This document shows, piece by piece, positions 1 to 7,121 of a stretch of DNA of 9,505 nucleotides. Source of the stretch: Akkermansiaceae bacterium (GTDB taxonomy: Bacteria > Verrucomicrobiota > Verrucomicrobiia > Verrucomicrobiales > Akkermansiaceae); contig JARFPV010000214.1 of assembly GCA_029288115.1 (NCBI GenBank), positions 1-9,505 on the forward strand, in the 5' to 3' direction. The translations under genes and the position numbers were made by a program. How positions within the stretch are numbered: the first letter of the stretch is position 1; every line of letters starts with the position of its first letter. The notes below the pieces were generated by a model, which was given only the letters and a program-made list of their open reading frames with translations, was not told where the DNA came from and searched no databases.

Positions 1-1163
1 ATCCTATGGGATGGGTAGAAACTGTCATGGGTTTCTTGTCGGATGGGGTGTCTGGTGTGATGCCAGATGGTGACGTCAAGGATCTGGTTGTTGATGGCGT
101 TATTGGTGGTGTTGGCAGTGTGGTTATTTTCCTGCCACAAATTCTGCTGCTGTTGTTTTTTATCGGGTTGATGGAGTCGACTGGCTACATGGGGCGAGCT
201 GCATTGCTCATGGACGGGCTGATGAGCAAGGTGGGATTAAGTGGTAAGGCATTTCTGCCGCTGATGAGTTCCTATGCATGTGCTATTCCAGGGATCATGG
301 CGACGCGGAGTATGGACAGTGCCAAGCAACGGTTGTTGACGATCCTTATTGCTCCTTGGATGAGCTGCACGGCGCGACTGCCGGTTTATACACTATTGAT
401 TGGTATGTTGTTGGCTACGCATGGAGCGATGGTCCAGGCGTTGGTGCTGGCTGGGATGTATTTCCTCGGCACGGCTACGGCACTTATCGCGGCTTGGCTG
501 TTGGCTCCCCGGGTCAAAGGCGAAGAAGAGCCAACCCATTTCCTGATGGAGCTACCTGCTTACAGTGTGCCTGATTTCTCCTACATTGGCAGGCATCTCG
601 TCGAGCGTGCGTGGTCGTTTCTCAGAAAGGCGGGCACGGTGATTCTCGGAATTTCCATCATTTTGTGGGCACTGCAAACTTATCCTAAACCTGAGGAAGG
701 ATCGCCGGCCGCAGAAGACCCTGCACTGGCGCTGGAGCAGAGTTTCATGGGCAAGATCGGGCATGCGATCGAACCTGTGGTCAAACCGCTGGGGTACGAT
801 TGGCGCACGGGAACGGCTGTGTTAGCCTCGTTTGCTGCCAGGGAGGTGTTTAACTCCAGCTTGGCGATTTCCTATTCGGTGGATGAAGAGGAGTATGAGG
901 AAGAGGAAAAATTTTATGAGGCACTTCGTTCGCGTTTGGCGGCTGCAACCTGGCCAGACGGAAGTAAGGTTTACACGCCGGTGACAACCCTGAGTTTGCT
1001 GGTGTTCTTCGTCTATGCACTGCAATGCTTGCCGACGACGGCGGTGGTTCGGCGTGAGACGGGCTCGTGGAAATGGGCGATTGGCCAGCTCGTGGCAATG
1101 TCGGTGTTTGCGTGGGTCGCTGCCTTTGCTGTGTTCCAGATAGGCCGCTTGATAACCGGTTAA
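1..1163 (+). CDS. feoB: Ferrous iron transport protein B, C-terminal membrane half (5'-truncated by window)
   Basis: This is the membrane (Gate/core) part of FeoB, the GTP-driven inner-membrane Fe2+ importer. The frame is open to the left edge, so the ATG at base 6 is probably internal and the N-terminal GTPase domain lies outside; full FeoB proteins are about 700-800 residues and 385 are visible. Counting from that ATG, a first gate motif (SSYACAIPGIMATR) spans residues 88-101 with Cys92. The second conserved motif (PWMSCTARLPVY) spans 117-128 with Cys121. A late motif, ALQCLPTTAVVRRET, has Cys341. Several hydrophobic helices are evident, at about 33-56, 127-165, 207-223 and 330-380. An acidic loop rich in Glu lies near residues 292-303, before the PDGSKVYTP segment. 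A small Cys-rich gene follows 18 bp after the stop codon, as in many feo operons. No frameshift is seen. Identity as FeoB is very secure; GTPase integrity cannot be judged. Confidence 0.96.
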   Translation, partial: PMGWVETVMGFLSDGVSGVMPDGDVKDLVVDGVIGGVGSVVIFLPQILLLLFFIGLMESTGYMGRAALLMDGLMSKVGLSGKAFLPLMSSYACAIPGIMATRSMDSAKQRLLTILIAPWMSCTARLPVYTLLIGMLLATHGAMVQALVLAGMYFLGTATALIAAWLLAPRVKGEEEPTHFLMELPAYSVPDFSYIGRHLVERAWSFLRKAGTVILGISIILWALQTYPKPEEGSPAAEDPALALEQSFMGKIGHAIEPVVKPLGYDWRTGTAVLASFAAREVFNSSLAISYSVDEEEYEEEEKFYEALRSRLAAATWPDGSKVYTPVTTLSLLVFFVYALQCLPTTAVVRRETGSWKWAIGQLVAMSVFAWVAAFAVFQIGRLITG

Positions 1164-1181
1164 AACCTGCGAGAGTAGACC

Positions 1182-1331
1182 ATGGACTGGGCCAACTGGC
1201 AGACTTACGTAGCACCAGCGATCGTACTGGCGGTGGTGGCTATTTTTATCCGCCGGTGGATTAAAAAAAGCGACGCGAATTGCTGTGGTGGCCGATGTGG
1301 CTGTGGGGTGAGCAAGCGGAAGCGGGGTTGA
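1182..1331 (+). CDS. Small FeoB-associated Cys-rich membrane protein
   Basis: This 49-residue ORF starts MDWANWQTYV and has one hydrophobic helix at about residues 8-26. A basic stretch (RRWIKK) follows at 24-29, then a Cys cluster CCGGRCGC at 34-41, and a basic tail ending KRKRG. This architecture of one N-terminal helix plus a short cytoplasmic Cys cluster matches the FeoB-associated Cys-rich membrane protein family, members of which sit directly after feoB. The positive-inside rule places the cysteines in the cytoplasm, where they could receive or sense Fe2+ leaving FeoB; that role is inference. The ATG at 1182 was chosen because it gives the whole helix and has a weak GAGAG ribosome-binding site at 1171-1175, six bases upstream. 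It lies 18 bp after the feoB stop and is probably cotranscribed. The short length is normal for this family. Confidence 0.85.
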   Translation: MDWANWQTYVAPAIVLAVVAIFIRRWIKKSDANCCGGRCGCGVSKRKRG

Positions 1332-1363
1332 TTGGTTGGTTTGTGTCGGGTGAATGCTAAACT

Positions 1364-1382
1364 CTAGCCCCTCCGGGGCTGG
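1364..1382. terminator. GC-rich hairpin between convergent operons, possible terminator
   Basis: A perfect 6-bp inverted repeat, AGCCCC-TCC-GGGGCT, occupies 1366-1380. In plus-strand RNA a G-U and a C-G pair extend it to 8 bp (1364-1382). It lies 33 bp after the stop of the small feo gene and between the ends of two convergent transcription units, where a terminator for either strand is expected. No run of T follows on either strand, so it is not a textbook intrinsic terminator. It may act as a weak or factor-assisted terminator or as an mRNA 3'-end stabiliser. Confidence 0.45.
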
Positions 1383-1393
1383 TTGTGATTTCC

Positions 1394-1423
1394 CGACTCC
1401 TGATCCCTGATCCCTGATCCCTG
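1394..1423. repeat. 7-bp tandem repeat (CTGATCC) next to the DUF1501 stop codon
   Basis: Three exact head-to-tail copies of CTGATCC occupy 1400-1420, followed by a partial CTG (1421-1423) that abuts the stop codon of the minus-strand gene at 1424. A degenerate copy, CGACTCC, precedes them at 1394-1400. The 7-bp period is not a multiple of three and the array is in neither coding frame, so this is a noncoding microsatellite-like repeat in the 3' untranslated region. Its role, if any, is unknown. Confidence 0.8.
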
Positions 1424-2923
1424 CTAATGCTTCGCCATGTGCGAGTGGTCGAGGATGTCGGTGACGACTCGGGCGGGTTCGACGCCGGTGAGGCGTTGGT
1501 CGAGGCCTTGGAATTTGAAGCTGAGTTTGTGGTGGTTGATACCGCAGCGTTCGAGGATGGTGGCGTGGAGGTCGCGGGCGTGGACTTTTTGGTCCGGGGT
1601 GATGATGTTGAATGAATACTCGTCGGTTTCGCCGTAGCTCATGCCACCTTTTACACCGGCGCCTGCCATCCAGATGGAGAAGGCGCGCGGGTGGTGGTCG
1701 CGGCCGTAGTTGGAGTCGGTGAGTCTTCCTTGTGAGTAGACGGTGCGACCGAATTCTCCGGCGAAGATGACGAGTGTTTCATCGAGCAGTCCTCTGCGTT
1801 TCAGGTCTTGGATGAGTCCGTAGCATGCCTGGTCGACGTCTTTGCACTGGGACGAGAGGTCACGTGGGAGGTTGCCGTGTTGATCCCACCCGCGGTGGAA
1901 GATCTGGGTGAAGCGGACGCCGCGTTCGACGAGGCGTCGGGCCATCATGGCACAGTAGGCGAAGCTACCGGTGGTTTTGGCGTAGGGTCCGTAGAGGTTG
2001 TAGGTTTCCTCGGATTCCTTGGACATGTCGGTGAGTTCTGGGACGGACATCTGCATGCGGTAGGCCATTTCGTATTGTTGGATACGTGTTTGGATTTCCT
2101 GGTCGCCGACTTGATGCAAAGTTTCCTGGTTGAGTGCTGAGAGTCCGTCGAGCATTTTGCGGCGCATTTTGCGGCTGATGCCAGGGGCGTCTTTGAGGTA
2201 GAGGACGGGGTCGCCTTGGGTGCGGAGGTTGACGCCGGCGTGTTTTCCGGGGAGGTAGCCGGAGTTCCAGAAGCTGGATGAGATGGCCTGGACGTTGGAC
2301 AGCGGGCTGGAGTGTTGTGCGTTGAGTACGCAGAAGGACGGTAGGTCCTGGTTGAGTGATCCGAGTCCGTAGGAGAGCCATGATCCCATGGAGGGTCGAC
2401 CTGGGATCATGCTGCCTGTGAACATCAGGTGGTTGGCGGGGACGTGGTTGATGGCGTCTGTGTGCATGGATTTGATCACACAGATGTCGTTGGCCATTTT
2501 TCCGTGCCATGGGAGGATGTCGGAGATCCAGGTGCCGCCGTCGCCGTATTGTTTGAACTTGGTGAATGACCGGGCGACTGGGAATTTTGCCTGCTTGGCG
2601 GTCATACCGGTGAGGCGTTGTCCGGATTCCTCAAGGAAGCTTTTGATGTCTTTTTTGAAGTCCTTCTGGATTTGTGGTTTGTAGTCGAAGGTTTCGAACT
2701 GTGAGGGTGCGCCGATCAGGGAGATGTAGATGACGCGTTTGGCGCGGGCGGGGAAGTGGGCGATGGTTCCTGATTTACCTGAGATGGCGCCCATGAGTTC
2801 GGGTGGCAGGAGTGAGGCGAGTGCCGCGCTGCCGAGTCCCATGGCATTTTTGGAGAAAAACTGCCTACGGCTAATGGAGTTGTTGTGTAGCCCGATGGTT
2901 TTGGCGATATCCTCGTGGTTCAT
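1424..2923 (-). CDS. DUF1501 family protein with Tat signal (downstream copy, A)
   Basis: This 499-residue protein of the DUF1501 family belongs to the alkaline phosphatase/sulfatase-like superfamily, so a metal-dependent phospho- or sulfo-ester hydrolase is plausible but unproven. The N-terminus carries a twin-arginine motif, SRRQFF (residues 18-23), followed by a moderately hydrophobic stretch (26-45). This implies export in folded form. Family motifs seen are FETFDYKP (76-83), GSWLSYGLGS (about 180-189), GDPVLYLKDAPG (about 237-248), HRGWDQHG (343-350, Asp347 and His349 as candidate metal ligands), GEFGRT (389-394), GRDHHP (407-412) and TGVEPARVV (479-487). The ATG at 2921-2923 lies 7 nt after the stop of the upstream cytochrome-type gene with no clear Shine-Dalgarno sequence, suggesting translational coupling. 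It is last in the visible minus-strand operon and is about 82 % identical, without gaps, to the gene at 5615-7114. The family assignment is firm; substrate is unknown. Confidence 0.93.
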   Translation of the reverse strand: MNHEDIAKTIGLHNNSISRRQFFSKNAMGLGSAALASLLPPELMGAISGKSGTIAHFPARAKRVIYISLIGAPSQFETFDYKPQIQKDFKKDIKSFLEESGQRLTGMTAKQAKFPVARSFTKFKQYGDGGTWISDILPWHGKMANDICVIKSMHTDAINHVPANHLMFTGSMIPGRPSMGSWLSYGLGSLNQDLPSFCVLNAQHSSPLSNVQAISSSFWNSGYLPGKHAGVNLRTQGDPVLYLKDAPGISRKMRRKMLDGLSALNQETLHQVGDQEIQTRIQQYEMAYRMQMSVPELTDMSKESEETYNLYGPYAKTTGSFAYCAMMARRLVERGVRFTQIFHRGWDQHGNLPRDLSSQCKDVDQACYGLIQDLKRRGLLDETLVIFAGEFGRTVYSQGRLTDSNYGRDHHPRAFSIWMAGAGVKGGMSYGETDEYSFNIITPDQKVHARDLHATILERCGINHHKLSFKFQGLDQRLTGVEPARVVTDILDHSHMAKH

Positions 2924-2930
2924 GGGGGTG

Positions 2931-5585
2931 TTACTTGTTTAGGGTTTCATCCATGTTGAGGATCTGGTTGGCGACGACGGTCCAGGCGGCGAGTTGTGGG
3001 ACTGGGAGTTTTGGGTCGGGGGGAGACTCTCCGACGTTGATGAGCTTTTTAGCTTCTTCGGGAGTGGATGTAAATTCTTCCAGTGCGTCGGAGTAGGTGG
3101 ATTGTGCCACTTTGATTTCGCTTTCTCTCATGGGTCGTGAGATGAGCAGGCGTGCGATGTAGTGAATGATGGTTTCAGGCGTGTCGGCCTTTTGCATGGC
3201 GCGTTGTGCGATGTGTCTCGAGGCTTCAACGAACTGGGTGTCGTTCATGATCACGAGTGCTTGCAGTGGGGTGTTGGTGATTTCTCTTTTGACGCAGGTG
3301 ACATTTCTCACCGGAGCGTTGAAGATTTTCATGGAGGGTGGGGAGGCGGTTCGTTTCCAGAATGTGTAGATCGAGCGGCGGTAGAGTTTGTTGCCGGTAT
3401 CGGGTTGATAGATCCTGGTGTTGGATTTTTTCATCGAGATCGTTTTCCAGATATCTTTGGGTTGGTAGGGTTTTACGGGTGGGCCACCGAATTGTTCGTG
3501 GAGCAGTCCGGATGTGTGCAGGGCTAGGTCGCGGATTTGTTCGGCATCGAGGCGGTAGCGTGGTGCCCGGGCGAGCCATTTGTTGGCGGGATCGATTTCG
3601 TATTTTTTGGGATCGATCTGTGCGCTTTGCCGGTAGGTGGCGGAGGTGACGATGGTGCGGAGCAGGTGGTGGAGGTCCCAGTTGTTTTCGACGAAGTCGG
3701 TGGCTAACCAGTCGAGGAGTTTCGGGTGTGTTGGGCGTGCGCCCATGACGCCGAAGTCTCCGGTGGTGGTGACGATGCCTTTGCCGAAGATGTAGTGCCA
3801 ATAGCGATTCACGGTGACGCGAGCGGGTAGTGGATTTGTTGGCATGGTGAGCCACTGGGCCAGCCCGAGTCGGTTCCGTGGCAGGTCGGCCATGGGTGGG
3901 AGCATTGCCGGGGTGTCTGCGGTGACTTTATCGCGTCGTTGGGTGTAGTTACCGCGTTCGAGGATGTGGGCGAAGGGTTCCTTGTCCTTGTTTTCCTGCA
4001 TCACCAGGGTGGTGGGTGAGCGGTCGTGGATGGCTTTTTGTTGTTTCTTGAGTGGGGTGAGTTGTTGGTGGATGGTGGTGCCTTTGGGGTCGACTTTGCT
4101 GAAGTAGTGCGTGCGGATTTGGGTGAGTTGATCTTTGTTGGGCTTGGGTAGCTTGAGGAGTTTGGCGATGGGAGTTTTATCGTTGGACGATTTGTGAGCG
4201 GCTTGTTCCTTTTTGAGCCATGCTTGGAATGGGGTGTTGTTTTTCTTTTCCAGCTCGGCGAGTTGCTTTTCCAGTTGGGTGATGCGGGGTTTGAGTTTTG
4301 CGGACGCCGATTTGTCAGCTGCGTTCATGAGTCTGACATTTGGCGGGTGGTCTTCGGCGTGTTTATCGAGTGCCGCCATCGGTGTGTTGCGGAAGAACGC
4401 GGTGAGCTGGTAGTTTTCCTTCATCGATATGGCATCGAACTTGTGGTCGTGGCATGCGGCGCAGCCGGTGGTCAGTCCGAGCCAGGTGGCGGAGGTGGTA
4501 TCGACGCGGTCCTGAGCGTAGAGGACGTGGTATTCTTCAGCGATTGATCCACCTTCTCCGTTGGTTGGCATGCAGCGGCTGTATCCGGTGGCGACGATTT
4601 GGTTGAGAGATGGATCGGGCATCATGTCACCGGCGATTTGCTCGCGGGTGAACTGGTCGAAGGGCATGTTTTGTTTAAATGCGCGGAGAATCCAGTCGCG
4701 GTAGGGCCAGATCGAGCGGTAGTTGTCGAGTTGGTAGCCATGGGTATCGGCGTAGCGGGCGACATCGAGCCAGTGGCGTGTCCAGTGCTCTGCGTAGGCG
4801 TCGGTGTTGAGGAGTTTATCGACGGTTTCGCGGTAGACGGTGTCGAAGTCACGTGTGTCACTGAGTATTTGGTCCAGTGCTTCGGGTGTTGGAGGGAGGC
4901 CTGTGAGGTCGAAGTAGAGTCGACGGATGAGTCGTGCCGGTTTTTCTTCGGGGTTGGGTGTTAGGTTTGCTTGTTCAAAGCGTGCGGCGATGAATCGGTC
5001 GACTGGGTTCTCCTTGGCCCATGTGGTGTGTGCAACTTCGGGGAGGGGTGATTTTTTTGGTGGGATGTATGCCCAGTGGGGTTCGTATTTGGCACCTTCT
5101 TTGACCCATCTGCGGACCAGGGCGATTTTTTCAGGTGTCAGGATTGAGCCGTGAGGTGAGCGTGAGGGGTGGATGGGCATGACCTGTTCGGGGTCGGTGC
5201 TTTCCATCAGTTGGACGAGCAGGGAGTTATCGGGGTCGCCGGGGATGATGGCGGGTTTGCCATTTTCGCGTTCTTCGAAGGCGAATTCTTCCAGGTCGAG
5301 GCGGAATGGTTGACCTTTGTTACCTGAGAGCTTGCCGCCGGGTTCGCGGCTGCCGGAGTCGGGTCCGTGGCAGTGGTAGCAGGATTCCGAGAGGATCGGC
5401 TGGATGTGTTCGTTGAACGAAATCGTCTCCAGTTCTTGAGTTAGGCGAGGTGTTTCTTTCTGCTCTTGAGCATTTGAAAGTGGCTCGTTCTCTTGCTGGG
5501 ACGAGCTCGGTTTTTTGTCACACGACGCCAATGTACCTAGGGCCACGAGGGCCGCGTATATCAGGGTGTGTGTATGATGAGTCAA
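2931..5585 (-). CDS. PSCyt1-DUF1549-DUF1553 lipoprotein with two CxxCH motifs, no LamG domain
   Basis: This 884-residue envelope protein starts with a short lipoprotein signal: hydrophobic segment 8-20 and lipobox LASC with Cys22. A polar linker follows. The planctomycete cytochrome c domain (about 53-167) holds a heme-c site CYHCH (Cys69, Cys72, His73) and a candidate axial Met136. DUF1549 spans about 193-405 and contains a second CxxCH (Cys375, Cys378, His379) within CAACHDHKF. A short charged, probably coiled-coil linker occupies about 425-520. DUF1553 spans about 570-835, with RVTVNRYW (589-596) and, near the C-terminus, TNTPLQALVIMND. Unlike its paralog it has no LamG-like domain in the linker. 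The predicted start is TTG at 5583-5585, because an in-frame stop at 5601-5603 precedes it and no ATG lies close enough to give a signal peptide. The preceding DUF1501 gene ends 29 nt upstream, and its own DUF1501 partner begins 7 nt downstream. Function is unknown; envelope redox or polymer processing are guesses. Confidence 0.92.
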   Translation of the reverse strand: MTHHTHTLIYAALVALGTLASCDKKPSSSQQENEPLSNAQEQKETPRLTQELETISFNEHIQPILSESCYHCHGPDSGSREPGGKLSGNKGQPFRLDLEEFAFEERENGKPAIIPGDPDNSLLVQLMESTDPEQVMPIHPSRSPHGSILTPEKIALVRRWVKEGAKYEPHWAYIPPKKSPLPEVAHTTWAKENPVDRFIAARFEQANLTPNPEEKPARLIRRLYFDLTGLPPTPEALDQILSDTRDFDTVYRETVDKLLNTDAYAEHWTRHWLDVARYADTHGYQLDNYRSIWPYRDWILRAFKQNMPFDQFTREQIAGDMMPDPSLNQIVATGYSRCMPTNGEGGSIAEEYHVLYAQDRVDTTSATWLGLTTGCAACHDHKFDAISMKENYQLTAFFRNTPMAALDKHAEDHPPNVRLMNAADKSASAKLKPRITQLEKQLAELEKKNNTPFQAWLKKEQAAHKSSNDKTPIAKLLKLPKPNKDQLTQIRTHYFSKVDPKGTTIHQQLTPLKKQQKAIHDRSPTTLVMQENKDKEPFAHILERGNYTQRRDKVTADTPAMLPPMADLPRNRLGLAQWLTMPTNPLPARVTVNRYWHYIFGKGIVTTTGDFGVMGARPTHPKLLDWLATDFVENNWDLHHLLRTIVTSATYRQSAQIDPKKYEIDPANKWLARAPRYRLDAEQIRDLALHTSGLLHEQFGGPPVKPYQPKDIWKTISMKKSNTRIYQPDTGNKLYRRSIYTFWKRTASPPSMKIFNAPVRNVTCVKREITNTPLQALVIMNDTQFVEASRHIAQRAMQKADTPETIIHYIARLLISRPMRESEIKVAQSTYSDALEEFTSTPEEAKKLINVGESPPDPKLPVPQLAAWTVVANQILNMDETLNK

Positions 5586-5614
5586 AACAAGATGATGAGC
5601 TCAGTCGGAATGTC

Positions 5615-7114
5615 CTAATGCTTCGCCATGTGTGAGTGGTCGAGGATGTCGGTGACGACGCGGGCGGGTTCGACACCTGTGAGCCGGAAATCGAGGCCTT
5701 GGTGTTTGAACGTCAGTTTATGGTGGTTCATGCCGCAGCGTTCCAGGATGGTGGCGTGGAGGTCACGGACGTGGACTTTCTGGTCCGGGGTGGTGATGTT
5801 GAAGGCGTATTTGTCTGTGTCGCCGTAGGTCATGCCGCCTTTGACGCCTGCACCTGCCATCCAGAGGGAGAATGCGCGCGGGTGGTGGTCGCGGCCGTAA
5901 TTCTTGTCGGTGAGTGTGCCTTGTGAGTAGACGGTGCGTCCGAACTCTCCGCCGAAGATGACGAGAGTGTCGTCGAGGAGTCCACGGCGTTTCAGGTCCT
6001 GGACGAGGGCGTAGGCTCCCTGATCGACGTCCTTACACTGGGATGCGATATCGCGCGGCAGGTTGCCGTGTTGGTCCCAACCGCGGTGGAAGATTTGGGT
6101 AAAGCGCACACCGCGCTCGGCGAGGCGACGTGCCATGAGGGCGGAGTAGGCGAAGGTGCCGGGCTTTTTCGAGTCAGGCCCGTAGAGTTCGTAGGTTTCC
6201 TCTGTTTCCTCGGACATGTCGGTGAGTTCTGGGACGGACATCTGCATGCGATATGCCATTTCGTACTGTTGGATACGGGTCTGGATTTCCGGGTCTCCTA
6301 CGCTTTCGAGCGTCTTTTGGTTCAGGGCGGACAGTCCGTCGAGCATATCGCGGCGGAGTTTCCGGTCGATGCCTGGGGCGTCCTTGAGGTAGAGGACGGG
6401 GTCGCCTTGGGTGCGCAGGTTGACGCCGGCGTGTTTGCCGGGGAGGAAGGTGGATCCCCAGAGGCGGGCGGAGATGGCCTGGACGTTGGAGTAGGGGCTG
6501 GAATGTTGAGCGTGGAGCACGCAGAAGGTTGGAAGGTCTTGGTTGAGTGATCCGAGTCCGTAGGAAAGCCATGAGCCCATGGATGCGCGGCCAGCGACCA
6601 TGCTGCCGGTGTACATCAATTGGTTGGCGGGCTCGTGGTTAATGGCGTCCGTGTGCATGGATTTGATGACACAGATGTCGTCGGCCATTTTGCCGTGGTA
6701 GGGGAGGAGGTCGGAGATCCAGGTGCCGCCGTCGCCGTATTGTTTGAAGTCGACGAACGATGGAGCGACGGGGAATTTTGACTGTCCTGAGGTCATGCCG
6801 GTGAGTCGTTGCCCGGATTTGACGAGGAAGTCCTTGATGTCTTTTTTGAACTCTTTTTTGAGGTGCGGTTTGTAGTCGAATGTTTCGAACTGTGAGGGTG
6901 CGCCGATGAGGGAGATGTAGATGACGCGTTTGGCACGGGCGGGGAAGTGGGAGGTGCCAGTTTTTCCTCCTGAGATGGCGCCCATGAGTTCGGGTGGCAG
7001 GAGTGATGCGAGTGCGGCACTGCCGAGGCCCATGGCATTCCTGCGGAAGAACTGCCTACGGGTGAGTGAGGTGTCGTGGAGATCGACGGTTTTTCTGAGG
7101 TCGGTTGGGTTCAT
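5615..7114 (-). CDS. DUF1501 family protein with Tat signal (upstream copy, B)
   Basis: This is the paralog of the DUF1501 gene at 1424-2923: also 499 residues, aligned without gaps, with 88 differences by hand count (about 82 % identical). The twin-arginine motif is TRRQFF (18-23), followed by RRNAMGLGSAALASLL. All family motifs are kept: FETFDYKP, HRGWDQHG (343-350), GEFGRT (389-394), GRDHHP (407-412) and TGVEPARVV. Differences cluster in the first 60 residues and in 206-223 and 302-320. The last 20 or so residues are identical in the two copies. The fold belongs to the alkaline phosphatase-like superfamily, so a metal-dependent periplasmic hydrolase is possible but unproven. The ATG at 7112-7114 lies 7 nt after the stop of the upstream LamG-containing gene, with no evident Shine-Dalgarno sequence. 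The next gene in the operon starts 29 nt beyond its TAG stop. Confidence 0.93.
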   Translation of the reverse strand: MNPTDLRKTVDLHDTSLTRRQFFRRNAMGLGSAALASLLPPELMGAISGGKTGTSHFPARAKRVIYISLIGAPSQFETFDYKPHLKKEFKKDIKDFLVKSGQRLTGMTSGQSKFPVAPSFVDFKQYGDGGTWISDLLPYHGKMADDICVIKSMHTDAINHEPANQLMYTGSMVAGRASMGSWLSYGLGSLNQDLPTFCVLHAQHSSPYSNVQAISARLWGSTFLPGKHAGVNLRTQGDPVLYLKDAPGIDRKLRRDMLDGLSALNQKTLESVGDPEIQTRIQQYEMAYRMQMSVPELTDMSEETEETYELYGPDSKKPGTFAYSALMARRLAERGVRFTQIFHRGWDQHGNLPRDIASQCKDVDQGAYALVQDLKRRGLLDDTLVIFGGEFGRTVYSQGTLTDKNYGRDHHPRAFSLWMAGAGVKGGMTYGDTDKYAFNITTPDQKVHVRDLHATILERCGMNHHKLTFKHQGLDFRLTGVEPARVVTDILDHSHMAKH

Positions 7115-7121
7115 GGCGTGG

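Larger units (their letters stand above)
1424..5585 (-). repeat. Cassette A of a tandemly duplicated gene pair
   Basis: This unit holds a PSCyt1-DUF1549-DUF1553 gene followed 7 nt later by a DUF1501 gene. It is homologous and in the same orientation as 5615-9505, with both junction architectures conserved. Similarity stops exactly at the DUF1501 stop codon: the bases after TAG differ completely between the two units. The divergence (about 18 % of DUF1501 residues) points to an old duplication kept under selection, not a recent one. Confidence 0.85.

Noticed and set aside
6..8. ATG at base 6 as the true start of feoB
   Set aside because: FeoB needs an N-terminal GTPase domain, no in-frame stop precedes this codon in the window, and the visible part begins just ahead of the first conserved Gate-domain motif. 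It is almost certainly internal.
1067..1264. Plus-strand 65-codon frame overlapping the end of feoB and the small Cys-rich gene
   Set aside because: It overlaps both feo genes in another frame and has no motif. The 49-residue frame at 1182-1331 has a helix plus Cys cluster matching the FeoB-associated family.
3226..3855. Minus-strand open frame of 209 codons within the gene at 2931-5585
   Set aside because: It lies in another frame of a well-supported gene, and its translation is extremely rich in Arg, His and Thr, as expected from out-of-frame reading of GC-rich coding sequence.
6068..6550. Plus-strand open frame of 160 codons antisense to the DUF1501 gene at 5615-7114
   Set aside because: It is an antisense shadow. 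The minus strand encodes a protein with clear conserved family motifs across the whole span, and this frame has no recognisable domain. A similar frame lies antisense to the other DUF1501 gene.
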